Position numbers and translations under genes: made by a program. From positions 853,805 through 917,804 of the forward strand of contig QAOA01000289.1 of the NCBI GenBank assembly GCA_003255065.1: a stretch of 64,000 nt of DNA. Direction: 5' to 3'. The notes under the pieces were generated by a model, which saw only the letters and a program-made list of their open reading frames with translations, was not told the origin of the DNA and did no database searches. The DNA is from Cercis canadensis. Taxonomy: Eukaryota > Streptophyta > Magnoliopsida > Fabales > Fabaceae. Shown here one piece after another: positions 52,069 to 64,000 of this stretch. Position 1 is the stretch's first letter. Every line of letters begins with the position of its first letter.

Positions 52069-52946
52069 GGTTGAACCATGTGGAGGCTCTAGTGTAGTTC
52101 TTTGCTTCTGAGTGAATATTAGGCTACTTAGAAAGTTTTCTGACGTATGAATAAAGTTTTTAAGTTTTTTTTTTTTTGTAATCATAGTATTGTTTCACAA
52201 ATAGAGCTGAAATAAACGTAATCTCTGTTCAGAGATGGATTTATCTCAATTTTTTGCGTCGTTAGCTCTTGCTTATGAATAGTTGGATTGATCATACGAT
52301 GCGGTGCAAGTAATTTGATTTATATTAGAAAAATAGATGCATATTAGATTGCAAATTCACTATATTTACCAAAAGAAAGTACTTACACTGTCGTCTAGAT
52401 TCCTTAGTTCTATAACCAAGTGTTGCACTATTCTATAAATTAACAAATGCACTTACATTTGCAAGAATAATGGCAATGCATAATCAAAGAATTGAAACAT
52501 TTTATATTAGAAAAATAAATGACTTATAAAGTAAATAATCATAATGAATAAATATAAGAAAAATAAGTAATATATTATACATATTACTATTTTTTAAAAT
52601 TTGATTATGTTTTTGTTTGTGAAAGATATGAGATTCATTTAATATTTAATAATAAATAATTCGAAACAATTTTATATTTTTGATAGGGTCTGTTTGTTTT
52701 GCTGTTTTGTTCTGTTTTCCATCTCCAAACCCAAGTACAATGCTCAATCGATTTGCTCAGCCCATACACCAATCCAACTATTGAAAGCCCAGAATTTTAC
52801 CATTATCAGAAAAAGAAAAGCCCAGATTTTTACCGCCCAATTGAGCAAACACACTCATTTTAGTCAGAAATTTGTGGATAAGAGGTTCGAAGTCATGCGC
52901 CAAACTAGGTGGTAACTCCGCCTCTGACTCTTCAGTCTTCAACGCC
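52069..52946. other. Intergenic region between HSP70 and IF-3
   Basis: An AATAAA-type signal near 52149 is the probable HSP70 poly(A) site. The rest is AT-rich, followed by the IF-3 leader from about 52690. No gene is seen. Confidence 0.6.
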
Positions 52947-55900
52947 ATGGCTGGGATCACCAGCAGTATCCCCTTGAAGCTCCTTCTCACACGAACCACC
53001 AAAATGTCACCATATCTACTCCCTTTATCTTCCTCCCAGTCCAAAGTCTTTGGCTGTCGTCTCTGTAACCCGAATTCCCTCAAAGTGGACTCGTCTGTAT
53101 CTGTCACTCTTGGAAGTTCTGTAACAGCCCGTTATGGTGGGGGCTCGCGCTCTTTCAATTACGGTGGTTCTAGGAGGTGGCAGAGCGAATCCGACGACGA
53201 TGAAGCCCTTGACATGTCCTCCCTTAGGTACTCATTGCTAATTCTTATGCATCTTTTTGGGTCTTTGCAAATGTTCAAGGAATTTGATACTTAAAAGAGC
53301 TTGGTTGTTTGATGACTTGAGATAGGTCAGACTCAGTGAGGTTGATTGATCAGAATCAGAATATGGTTAGTCTGTTTACCTTTATAATGTATTTTAATTG
53401 TGTATTTGTTCTTTTGGCCATTGAGAAAGGCTTGCCAATAGAAAGCGAGGTTCACCATTTTAAACGGTTGTNCAGAGCGAATCCGACGACGATGAAGCCC
53501 TTGATATGTCCTCCCTTAGGTACTCATTGCTAATTCTTATGCATCTTTTTGGGTCTTTGCAAATGTTCAAGGAATTTGATACTTAAAAGAGCTTGGTTGT
53601 TTGATGACTTGAGATAGGTCAGACTCAGTGAGGTTGATTGATCAGAATCAGAATATGGTTAGTCTGTTTACCTTTATAATGTATTTTAATTGTGTATTTG
53701 TTCTTTTGGCCATTGAGAAAGGCTTGCCAATAGAAAGCGAGGTTCACCATTTTAAACGGTTGTACCGTTAAAGGTACCTGAAAGAACCATTGGCTACAAA
53801 TTTTGATATTTCCTCAGTTTGGCCAGCAACTAGAATAGGGCCTTGATACAATTTTTCAGGATTCACTTTTGCTCCAATTTGAAGATGTCTTCCATTTTTG
53901 CAGGTTGGTGTAGTGTCTACAAGTCAGGCCATTCGAATGGCTGAAGATATTGAGCTTGACTTGGTATGCTGCTTTTCACCTGTCTTGACTACAAATTGAA
54001 ATTATCCTAAAGGCGTGATTGCTGCATGTGCTTGAAATTTGAAGCCCATATATTTTGTATGACTACATTGAATTTTAAGTATGATGGTTTTCGCCATTTT
54101 CCTGTTCTATTTATATTTCTTGTTTCTTTGGAGTGTGGGGAGCAATCATTCAACTTTTCCACTTGCATGGCAGGGCATTAAGTCTTATCTTTATCATCTA
54201 GCCATTCAAGTTCCTCTCAAATAATCTAAAGTTAATTCCCTGCAAGGATTTATGATGCAAAGTAAAGAAATAGAAAGCGGAAGAGTTTGCAAATAATTCA
54301 CTTAGACAAGTATTACGTATAGAAGTGGTTAGCGAACCATTTTAGTTCAATGCTGAAAACCTGACCGTTCCAAGTCGGTTCCATCATAACATACCCGCTA
54401 ATGGAACAATTGTATTTAAATTTTATCATGATGCATTTATTACAGCATAATTGTTGAAGTCAGTACTGCTTTGAGGCCTATTTTTCTTGCTATTGTTGCA
54501 GGTAATAGTCTCCCCAGATGCAGATCCTCCTGTTGTCAGAATAATGGATTACAAGTATGACTTTTTTTTGTTTTAAATCATTTTTTTTCGTGGAAGATTT
54601 TTATTTGTGCTCATATTATACCTACTATTGATTATTGATGGCTGGAAAGTGAGGAAGTAAGGATGTTGATCACTAAACTTAGCTGTAAAAGATACTGTCA
54701 AAGTGTCATATTCAGACTCTTTTTTTTGGGGGTGGGGTGGGGGGGTGTTTGGTGTTCTGAAGACTAGACAAAGCAATCAATGTTGGAGAATCAACACAGA
54801 GACACACTCACATACTGAGAAGTTAAAAGAAGTTAATATGAGTCTGTAATAAGATAAGCATTTTGTTGTTTGTTGAAAATAAAAGGAGTCTTCTTATGTA
54901 AGAGGCCATGCCCTAGTTCTCATTCCACACTTTATGTTTATAATTTGTGAATTATTGGACCTCAAAATTTATTATATTCATATTTCCCTTCTTTTACAGT
55001 AAATATAGATATGAACAGCAAAAGAAGAAAAGAGGACAGCAGAAGAAAAGTGCTGGTAAATGTTGTTTCTACTTAGACTTTGCCGTTTTTCTCTAATTTT
55101 TGTATGAATCTTGGAGAGAATGATAAGACACTGACCAAAATGATCTCTTAAATGTAGCTAATCGGATGGATTTGAAGGAGCTCAAAATGGGGTAACATCT
55201 TAGATTCTGATTCCTTATTTTTATTATTTCAAAGTCATTAAGAAGGGAAAAGGAATCTCTGGTTTCTGGTTCTTTTGATTTCTTGTTAGATTAAACTCAT
55301 TCTTGGGTAGATCTAGCATTTGAAAAGATCACAAATTTATGGAAGTCATTGACTCTCTAATCTAATGAAAACACTGAAAGGAAAGGGCAGAACTGTAAAG
55401 ATGATGGTGTTACTGCCACCAAATCTAGGTAGAAGTTTAACTCTGGATTCTCCTGAAGACATAATGTACATCTGTGCCTGTTATTTTTTCCCTCACTTTC
55501 TCTACATGTGTAGACGTAGTGCTTTTTAACTGTATGGCTTAGAAACTAGCAGAAAAAAAGGAAGAAAGAAAGAAAAAAGGAAAGAAGGAAATAAAAGCTG
55601 CGTATTATAAATTTCAGGATATCATGAGAACTTGCATTCTGGATCTGGACTTGGCATAGTTTTGAAGTGGATGTATCAAGTGCAATTTGTTTAGTTGGAC
55701 TGCCCAGTAACAAACATAAACATTTGTATGATGCATTGCATACTTTAGAATACAAATATGATATTATAGTATCATTTGCAAGCATAAAATGTAGTGATTT
55801 TCTTATTCTTCTAAATGACAAAATAAACTCCATTTAGAGCAGTGGTGGAGATTGCTTCTTATGAGTTGGGGTCAGTTTTGAGTTTCAATTAAAATTTTTG

Positions 55901-56704
55901 CTATCCTATGTGGCTTGTTTTTAAATAAATAATTGCTGTAAACTTTTTGCAGATACAACATAGATCAACATGATTATTCTGTGCGTTTGAAAGCTGCACG
56001 GAAGTTCTTGAAAGAAGGTGACAAGGTGACATGACTTATTTAGAGATGTCATTATACATAGAACTATATTATCTTTGTGATGTCAATATATTGAGCTATT
56101 TTGATCAATTCCTGCAGGTTAAGGTTATAGTGAACCTCAAAGGTCGTGAAAATGAGTTCAGAAATATTGCGATTGAGCTAATTAGAAGGTTCCAGAATGA
56201 TGTTGGGGAGGTATCTATGCCACTTTATTACATCATGACTGAATAATATTTAAGTATTCTGCCTGCAGTCTGGGAATATCCAAGTTCATAAAGTTCATAA
56301 CTTTTAGTGATAGAAGTCTTGGGTATAAGTAAAGTTGGTTACAGAATATTATATACTAGTGCTTTCTCTGTTAGTAATAACCTTCCGTGGTGAGCTGACC
56401 TTTTTTACTTCTCTATTTTCTCTTTATTATTACTATTAAGAATTCATTTCAGTCTCCCTGTTAGTTTTCGTATTCACCTATTGATGGAGACTTACAGTTC
56501 TGTGCTTACTTGGATCTAATATTCAAACCACACTTTGGTTATCTGCAGCTTGCAACAGAGGAGGCCAAAAACTTCCGTGACAGGAATATTTCCATAGTTT
56601 TGGTTCCAAATAAAGCTGTTCTACAGAAAGCTCAAGAACCACCAAAGAAGAAAGACCAATCAGCAGCAGAAGCAGATGAAGTCTCCGCTGGTGTCCAAGC
56701 GTAA
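52947..56704 (+). CDS. Organellar translation initiation factor IF-3 (SVR9 type)
   Basis: Bacterial-type IF-3 that keeps organellar ribosomal subunits apart and checks start codons; Arabidopsis At2g24060 (SVR9) and At4g30690 are chloroplast forms. Nine exons: 52947-53227, 53326-53365, 53904-53963, 54502-54554, 55000-55055, 55158-55191, 55953-56025, 56118-56210 and 56549-56704, giving 281 residues. Residues 1 to about 75 are a Ser/Arg-rich transit peptide. The IF-3 N-domain starts near SVRLIDQNQNMVGVVSTSQAI, then the linker EQQKKKRGQQKKS, then the C-domain (MGYNIDQHDYSVRLKAARKFL and KVIVNLKGRENEF). A short tail is rich in Lys, Ala and Glu. A second copy of exon 1's end and all of exon 2 (53618-53657) follows an N at 53472 and should be ignored. 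The ATG at 52947 is the first in frame. Confidence 0.93.
53181..53763. repeat. Exon-containing duplication around an N at 53472
   Basis: Bases 53181-53471 and 53473-53763 are 291-bp copies with one visible difference (GACATGTCC against GATATGTCC). Each contains the last 47 bp of IF-3 exon 1, an intron and exon 2. Splicing both copies would insert a repeated, out-of-context segment, so this is most likely an assembly artefact. Confidence 0.88.
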
Positions 56705-57351
56705 TTGAAAACTTTCGGATGAGTTTCTTGGTAGAATAGATCGTGGGTAACTTACATTTTTCATCTAGGTTGCGATCTGAGTTTTGTACAGCATATGTAT
56801 AATTCCTATATCATAGTCTGATAGAAACAGCCTTGTTTGTTCAAATTATACTCGTCCAAAGACTTAAAACATGAAAGCACAATTACACAATGCCCTATCA
56901 ACACCAGCTAGCTTTTATAGTTATCATTATTGTTCTTTGTAATGCTGATTGAAGAGTTGAAGCCGACATTTATATTTACTAGAAGGAGGCTTCATACCTT
57001 CATCAGCAAGTACACAGTGGCAGGTAACCATCAATTCTGGGGAATATGCTGAACGATATTTTTTTCAACGGGCTGTGCCTGTTTGCATCTAACAGGGTTT
57101 TGCTTATATATGCTGGCCACGAAGTAAGTAGGAATCACTATTCCATCTTAGATGTAGAGTTCACAACTTACATACCTAACGATATGAAGGTCGCTTAGTT
57201 TTTAAGTGCTTACGCTCCAAGAATGCTGCCACGTTTTAAACTAGCGTACAAGTAAACAGAACACGTTATATGTTACAACATTTTGTTTGTTTGTTTTTTT
57301 GTTCCCTGTGGATACTAGCAATATCTAATTCTGTTTAAATGCACGTGATAA

Positions 57352-57788
57352 CATTTTTATTTTTTTTTGCGCTGAACAGTCCCAATATGATGTTTAAACA
57401 CATGGTTTTTGAGGCTGACCAATGTTATAACAGGCGTGGTAAGATATGTAATGTAAGTGTAGATATCTAACATATAGTACTTTGAAAATATAACAAGGTC
57501 ACTCCGTAAAAGAGATGACGAAATGTGAGACATCAAAATTGTGGGGATATGATTACAATAGAGGGCCTANCATTTTTATTTTTTTTGCGCTGAACAGTTC
57601 CAATATGATGTTTAAACACATGGATTTTGAGGCTGACCAATGTTATAACAGGCGTGGTAAGATATGTAATGTAAGTGTAGATATCTAACATATAGTACTT
57701 TGAAAATATAACAAGGTCACTCCGTAAAAGAGATGACGAAATGTGAGACATCAAAATTGTGGGGATATGATTACAATAGAGGGCCTAA
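57352..57788. repeat. Direct duplication around an N at 57570
   Basis: Bases 57352-57569 and 57571-57788 are near-identical copies of about 218 bp, with a few differences (CAGTCCC against CAGTTCC, ATGGTTTT against ATGGATTT). Same single-N junction as elsewhere in the window. Confidence 0.85.
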
Positions 57789-58366
57789 TGGGAACTTTAA
57801 TTAGTTTAGTCTAAAGTTAATCAATATTTTCTGGGGTCATTAGAGATAATCAATGATAAACATTTAGGTTTGGATTTTACAGCTCTACTTCTATTTGGGT
57901 GTTGGTTGAATATGATCAATTTCTTTTTCTTTCCCGTCAAAATGTTGATAATTCCCTCTTTTGGTATACATATTTCATGATTAGTATTGGGTGACATAAA
58001 TTTCCAGCGTTAAATTGTTTACAGGTTCCAGCATATATAAGTAATCTAATTGTCCGAAATGGGCATGATGTAATTCAAATTCTAATCTCCAAAAATCTCA
58101 CTCATTAGGCACAAAAGGTAAATCTGGCATCTTTATTCAAAGTCTAGACGAAATGTTTGACTATAAAGGTATATTAATGATTAATACTCACTCAAAACCT
58201 GATTTTATTGGGTATTTGAGTGCTTTCTTTTCATTTCTGTATTACTACTTCGTTTACTCCACCTACAATTGTTCAATTTCTTTTACTTAATTAAGCCCCT
58301 ATAAGAATTTCCCATTACAGTTAACCATTGATTGCTAATTTCAATTTGCCACAAAACTACTATTAT

Positions 58367-58595
58367 TTAATTTAAGGAGCTACTATTTTCATGTCCTATT
58401 TTGTTAATGTTACACTTTATTAAATGTCTAAATAGGATATAGATTAAATTACTCTCAATTAATATGAAAAACTTTTAACTTTGATAAAAACTTTTTATAT
58501 TAAATAAGAGTAAATTAGTTTATATTATATTTAGACATTAAATAGGATGTAACATTAAAAACATCAAGTGTGAAAATAACGACTCCCTTAATTTA
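58367..58595. mobile_element. Fold-back MITE upstream of CesA7
   Basis: The left end reads TTAATTTAAGGAGCTACT; the right end, reverse-complemented, reads TAAATTAAGGGAGTCGTT. Inner blocks TTATTTTCA, TTAATGTTACA and AATGTCTAAATA match in inverted order over about 100 bp per arm. A TTA or TAA target duplication is possible (Tourist-like) but cannot be separated from the AT-rich ends. Confidence 0.72.
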
Positions 58596-59072
58596 TTATT
58601 CGCTGATATATATTAATTGACTATCCTTTCACATCAGTTAATTAAGCTCTCTCTATTTGGCTGATTGGCTCAGCTCAGCAGTTCTTGCCCACTTGTTACG
58701 CTTGTACCATGATTTATGATCATGAACAACCTTAAAAGCACTGTGTAAAAATCAATTTAAAGAAGAGAAAATAAGAAAAATAAACTATGTTTTTATTTAG
58801 AAAAAAAAAAAAAAAAAGAAGGGAANAAAAAAAGGAAGAAGGGAAGCGCAAAATGTACACCAAGGTGGTCGTTGGAGAAGGCTTGGAGACGAGGGTGGTT
58901 GAAAAATAGACGAAGCTTAGCTTCAAGGCAATGGGGACCCTGCAACCAACAACACCTCACCCCTTATGTGGACACATTAGGTGAGTTAGTATAAGCCTCA
59001 ACCTTCCTTCATAAAACACAAGCAGCTTCAAACTCACCACCACCATTGTCCTCTTCACCAGTCACCACCAAG

Positions 59073-62000
59073 ATGGAAGCCAGCGCTGGACTAGTTGCTG
59101 GGTCTCACAACCGCAACGAGCTCGTTGTCATTCACGGCCATGAAGAGGTAACCACATGATAGCTACTAGCATTACCAACCCAACATGGGTTAACTTATGC
59201 TCATTTTCATCAAACATTTGATGATGTGTAATATGTGGTCTTGTTGTTTTGGTGCAGCCCAAGCCTTTGAAGAACTTGGATGGTCAAGTGTGTGAGATAT
59301 GTGGTGACGATGTGGGACTCACGGTGGATGGAGACTTGTTTGTGGCCTGCAATGAGTGTGGTTTTCCGGTGTGCCGGCCGTGCTATGAGTATGAAAGGAG
59401 GGAAGGCAGCCAACTTTGCCCACAGTGCAAGACCAGATACAAACGTCTTAAAGGTACCAAAATTGATATAGCAAAATACTTAGTGTTTAGGTAGTACTAA
59501 AGTTTGACACAGTAAAAAACATGCACTTTATACAAAAAGGTTACTGATATATATGAATTTGTGTTTATCCATTATTATGTTGTAATTTGGGTAACTAATT
59601 AATTAAGGGAGCCCGAGGGTGGAGGGGGATGATGATGAAGAGGACGTGGATGATATTGAGCATGAGTTCAACATTGAGGACGAAAAGAACAAGCATAACC
59701 ATGTTGCAGAAGCCATGCTGCATGGGAAGATGAGCTATGGAAGAGGCCCTGAAGATGATGACAATGCTCAATTCCCACCTGTTATTACTGGTGGTCGATC
59801 CCGACCCGTAAGATTTTCACCAATTTTAGTCCAGCTTCTTATATTTCTAATTCTAACACATTGAATAGTACTAAACATATTGCAAGCATGCATGCAGGTG
59901 AGTGGGGAGTTCCCAATAACATCTCATGGTTATGGGGAGCAGATGTTATCTTCTTCACTGCATAAACGAGTGCATCCATATCCGGTGTCTGAGCCCGGTA
60001 AAGATTTAGTTTTTATTGTAAACATTTGCAGAAAAGGGTTATACTGGATTCTACCTGAATCTGCTATTTTTTTTTGGAAGTCTATTTCAATTTGGTGATC
60101 TTCTGTTTGTATATGATCAAATTGCAGGAAGTGCAAGATGGGATGACAAGAAAGAGGAAGGGTGGAAAGATAGGATGGATGACTGGAAATTGCAGCAAGG
60201 CAATCTGGGTCCAGAACCTGATGAAGACCCTGATGCAGCCATGTATGCTTCCACTGCATTTAGGAAATTGTCATGCACTTGTTGAATCTTGATAATCAAC
60301 TTCAATAATAAATTATAATAACAATATAGTGATAACCAGCCCTTGATTGATATTTTGGTTAACAATTCATATGTAAATTGGTGCAGGTTAGATGAAGCAA
60401 GGCAGCCACTGTCAAGGAAAGTGCCAATAGCATCTAGCAAAATCAATCCATATAGGATGCTTATTGTGGCACGGCTTGTTATTCTGGCCTTCTTCCTCAG
60501 ATATAGAATTACGCACCCAGTACATGATGCAATGGAGCTATGGTTAATCTCTATTGTATGTGAAATCTGGTTTGCTTTTTCATGGATCCTTGATCAGTTT
60601 CCCAAATGGTTTCCCATTGAACGAGAGACTTACCTGGATCGTCTTTCAATCAGGTAGAGCTTTCACTTGGCAGAGCTCCTGCAGAAACAAAGTTTTTGTT
60701 GTTGGGTTAAATTGACGTGGAGAATAAATAGGAGACAAAACATAATGGAATTATTCTTAAATTATCCTAAATATTTTCCATACAGAGACAACAGCTTTAA
60801 TAAGTCATTTTAAACCAGTCTACATACACAGTAAAACTCAACATCCTTAAATTCTTCGAAATTTATCTCAAAGGCTAAATTGGTTTTGCTGACTATAAAA
60901 TTGTGGTTTCAGGTATGAGAGGGAAGGTGAACCCAATATGCTTGCCCCCGTAGATGTCTTTGTTAGTACTGTGGATCCCATGAAGGAACCTCCTCTGGTT
61001 ACATCAAACACTGTTCTTTCAATCTTGGCCATGGATTACCCAGTTGATAAAGTTTCATGCTACATTTCTGATGATGGAGCTTCAATGTGTACGTTTGAAG
61101 CCCTGTCAGAAACTGCAGAGTTTGCAAGAAAGTGGGTACCTTTCTGTAAGAAATTTAACATAGAACCTCGAGCACCAGAGATGTACTTCTGTGAGAAGAT
61201 TGATTACCTAAAGGACAAAGTTCAGCCCACCTTCGTTAAAGAGCGTCGAGCTATGAAGGTTTGTATTAATTCTATGAGAAATATATTTAGTTGAAAACAT
61301 GGAATTTTAGAATCACTGTAAAGCAAAGTTTCACTGTTAATTGGGTCCTTGCTTGACAGAGAGAATATGAAGAATTTAAGATTAGGATCAACGCAATGGT
61401 GGCAAAAGCTCAGAAGGTTCCTCCAGGAGGGTGGATTATGCAGGATGGGACACCGTGGCCTGGAAACAACACTAAGGACCATCCGGGAATGATTCAAGTC
61501 TTTCTTGGTCACAGTGGAGGCTTTGATACTGAAGGAAACCTGCTTCCTCGTCTTGTCTATGTCTCTAGAGAGAAAAGGCCTGGTTTTCAGCACCACAAGA
61601 AAGCTGGTGCTATGAATGCTCTGGTAGGATTTTCAACTAGCCTCTCTCATTATGCGTTCATTCACCTTTATTTTTTAACATGCTAATGAATGCTTTAATT
61701 TACAGATTCGGGTCTCTGCTGTGCTCACAAATGCTCCTTTCATGCTCAACTTGGATTGTGATCATTATGTCAATAACAGCAAGGCCGTGCGAGAGGCCAT
61801 GTGCTTCTTGATGGATCCCCAAACTGGGAAGAAGGTCTGCTATGTCCAATTTCCTCAAAGGTTTGATGGCATTGATAGGCACGATCGTTATGCCAACAGG
61901 AACACAGTTTTCTTTGATGTAAGTTACTGCAAGAAACACAGAACCAAAATAACCTTTTTGATGCATTTTATATTTATTCAACAAGTGTAAAATTTGATAA

Positions 62001-63767
62001 ATTTCCTCTCTTTCTATCCTTGTGAAGATTAACATGAAGGGTCTAGATGGTATTCAAGGCCCTGTATATGTGGGCACAGGGTGTGTGTTCAGGAGGCAAG
62101 CTTTATATGGCTACAATCCTCCCAAGGGTCCTAAGCGTCCAAAAATGGTAAGCTGTGACTGCTGCCCATGTTTCGGACGCCGGAAGAAGCTTAAGAAGTA
62201 TGCCAAGAATGATGCAAATGGAGAGGCTGCAACCCTACAAGGTTCTTAATATTCTAATCAATAATCTAGACACAAATTTGTGTCCAAATTGGTTTCCATT
62301 TACCCATTTTAACCCCTCTTTCACTTTATCTACACAGGAATGGATGAGGACAAAGAGTTGCTCATGTCCCAGATGAATTTTGAGAAGAAATTTGGGCAGT
62401 CATCTATTTTTGTGACTTCAACTCTAATGGAAGAGGGTGGTGTGCCTCCTTCTTCAAGCCCAGCAGCACTGCTTAAAGAAGCAATTCATGTCATCAGTTG
62501 CGGCTACGAAGACAAAACTGAATGGGGAACTGAGGTAATATCAACAACACTTGATATTTTCTTTTGCTAATTCAAATTAAGAAGGTTAGCTTATGATCAT
62601 CCATGCTCTTGCTTTTTTCTCAAATGCAGCTTGGTTGGATCTATGGATCTATCACAGAGGATATCCTAACAGGTTTTAAGATGCATTGCCGAGGTTGGAG
62701 GTCTATTTACTGTGTGCCAAACAGAGATGCATTCAAGGGTACAGCTCCTATCAACTTGTCAGATCGACTCAACCAGGTGCTTCGTTGGGCTCTTGGTTCC
62801 ATTGAGATCTTTTTCAGTCGCCACTGCCCAGCATGGTATGGCTACAAGGGGGGAAAACTCAAGTGGCTTGAGAGATTTGCCTATGTCAACACAACTGTCT
62901 ACCCCTTCACCTCCCTTCCTCTAGTTGCCTACTGTATACTTCCTGCAGTTTGCTTACTCACTGACAAATTCATCATGCCACCAGTAAGAATTTTTTTGCC
63001 CTTCTTCGTAGGAATTAATTAGACATGACATGTTTATTAGATTATAGCACATGCCAGTAATTCAGTAACCTTCAAAGTACAATAGTAAGCATGGTAATCA
63101 TCCCCTTATTAGTAACAAATGGAAGGTCTTTTAGTCCTGGTTCAAGGTGCTGATAACATTATTATTTTGATTGTTGATGATGCAGATAAGCACTTTTGCT
63201 AGTTTATACTTCATTGCTCTCTTCCTTTCAATCTTCGCGACCGGTATTCTTGAGTTGAGATGGAGTGGAGTTAGCATTGAGGAGTGGTGGAGAAATGAAC
63301 AATTCTGGGTCATTGGAGGTGTATCAGCACATCTGTTTGCTGTTATACAAGGTATTCTCAAGGTTCTGGCTGGAATTGACACTAACTTCACTGTTACATC
63401 AAAGGCAGCAGATGATGAGGACTTTGGAGAATTATACACCTTTAAATGGACAACTCTCCTAATCCCTCCAACCACTATCTTAATCATCAATCTTGTTGGG
63501 GTTGTTGCTGGAATCTCAGATGCCATAAACAATGGGTACCAATCCTGGGGACCTCTATTTGGAAAGCTCTTCTTCTCCTTCTGGGTGATTGTCCATCTAT
63601 ATCCATTCCTAAAGGGATTGATGGGTCGCCAAAACCGCACACCCACCATTGTTGTCATATGGTCAGTGCTTTTGGCTTCTATTTTCTCCTTGCTTTGGGT
63701 AAGAATTGACCCATTTGTCATGAAAACCAAGGGACCTGATACCAAGCGATGTGGAATCAACTGCTGA
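59073..63767 (+). CDS. CESA7: Cellulose synthase catalytic subunit CesA7 (secondary wall)
   Basis: Makes beta-1,4-glucan from UDP-glucose at the plasma membrane, in rosettes with CesA4 and CesA8 during secondary wall formation; Arabidopsis CESA7 is IRX3. Thirteen exons: 59073-59147, 59258-59453, 59608-59807, 59898-59997, 60128-60242, 60387-60653, 60913-61258, 61360-61623, 61706-61918, 62028-62241, 62338-62534, 62630-62983 and 63186-63767; 1040 residues. An N-terminal RING-type zinc finger has eight Cys at about 37-82 (CEICGDDVG to CPQCKTRY). Two membrane spans are encoded by exon 6. Catalytic residues are DDG at 371-373, DCD at 538-540, TED at 738-740 and QVLRW at 778-782. Further spans fill the last two exons. 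The start [19 protein letters not shown] is diagnostic of CesA7 rather than CesA4 or CesA8. All introns are GT-AG. High expression in xylem is expected. Confidence 0.97.
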
Positions 63768-64000
63768 AATGATGGTTCTTTTCCTATAGGCTTCTTTGAT
63801 GAACATCTTTAGAAGATGTATGTAAATTCTTGATTTTATTGTGATGTGTGAGCCGACAAAGTGGAGATACACAAGGATGAATAAGGAGAGTGAAAATTTT
63901 GTTTAGCATGAATGCAATGTATCCATTTTTGTAAATGTTCTAAATGACATGTTGGCAACAAAATGTTCTTTCTCAAACTCAAGGTTGCAAGATTGATTGA
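63768..64000 (+). other. 3' untranslated region of CesA7
   Basis: AT-rich sequence right after the TGA, with no ORF. No canonical AATAAA is obvious; AATAAGG near 63879 is a weak poly(A) signal candidate. Confidence 0.5.

Larger units (their letters stand above)
56705..59072. other. Intergenic region between IF-3 and CesA7
   Basis: Contains the IF-3 3' flank, an N-joined duplication (57352-57788), a fold-back MITE (58367-58595) and an A-rich tract with an N at 58826. The CesA7 promoter and leader lie in about 58850-59072; a TATAAG at about 58991 is a weak TATA candidate. Confidence 0.55.

Noticed and set aside
63131..63760. 209-codon minus-strand ORF
   Set aside because: Antisense shadow of the last CesA7 exon.

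Overview
This window is nuclear DNA of a flowering plant, almost certainly a woody eudicot. Grapevine (Vitis) is my best guess, but that is inference. Support for a plant comes from spliced genes with GT-AG introns, AT-rich intergenic DNA with many short inverted-repeat elements, and plant-specific families: CesA7-type cellulose synthase, the iso4G form of eIF4G, a YbaB-like plastid protein, SKIP1 F-box and MPS1. There is no sign of bacterial, viral or plastid DNA.

Layout: (1) 1.65-4.3 kb, + strand, serine carboxypeptidase-like gene whose first exon is not in the window. (2) 5.1-8.7 kb, - strand, chloroplast YbaB/STIC2-type protein. (3) 12.6-14.4 kb, + strand, plant-specific coiled-coil protein with a 23-residue DLNQ repeat. 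(4) 16.4-20.1 kb, - strand, protein with two U1-type zinc fingers. (5) 22.0-22.7 kb, + strand, RCI2/PMP3 membrane peptide. (6) 26.3-27.5 kb, + strand, SKIP1-type F-box/LRR protein. (7) 28.5-29.0 kb and about 31.0-31.2 kb, - strand, two small secreted or membrane peptides. (8) 32.2-35.9 kb, - strand, MPS1/PRD2 meiotic protein. (9) 37.2-42.9 kb, - strand, eIF(iso)4G. (10) 43-50 kb, an AT-rich, transposon-filled stretch. (11) 50.1-52.1 kb, + strand, intronless cytosolic HSP70. (12) 52.9-56.7 kb, + strand, organellar initiation factor IF-3. (13) 59.1-63.8 kb, + strand, secondary-wall cellulose synthase CesA7.

From memory, genes 1-9 and 12 correspond to neighbours in three Arabidopsis segments: At2g24000-24060, At4g30610-30690 and At5g57870-57910. 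The block therefore looks like a single ancestral neighbourhood from which the duplicated Arabidopsis segments each kept a subset. Several members serve plastids or translation (STIC2, eIFiso4G, IF-3), but there is no operon-like unit. HSP70 and CesA7 appear to be extra relative to that block.

Sequence quality matters here. There are seven single N bases. Five sit between near-identical direct copies of about 70-320 bp and two lie in A-rich tracts. The copies look like overlapping contig or haplotype ends joined without merging, and one of them duplicates an exon of the IF-3 gene. I found no convincing previously undescribed system. The most interesting items are the DLNQ repeat protein, the unusual MPS1 splice junction, the relict exon in the zinc-finger gene, and the nested transposons beside HSP70.
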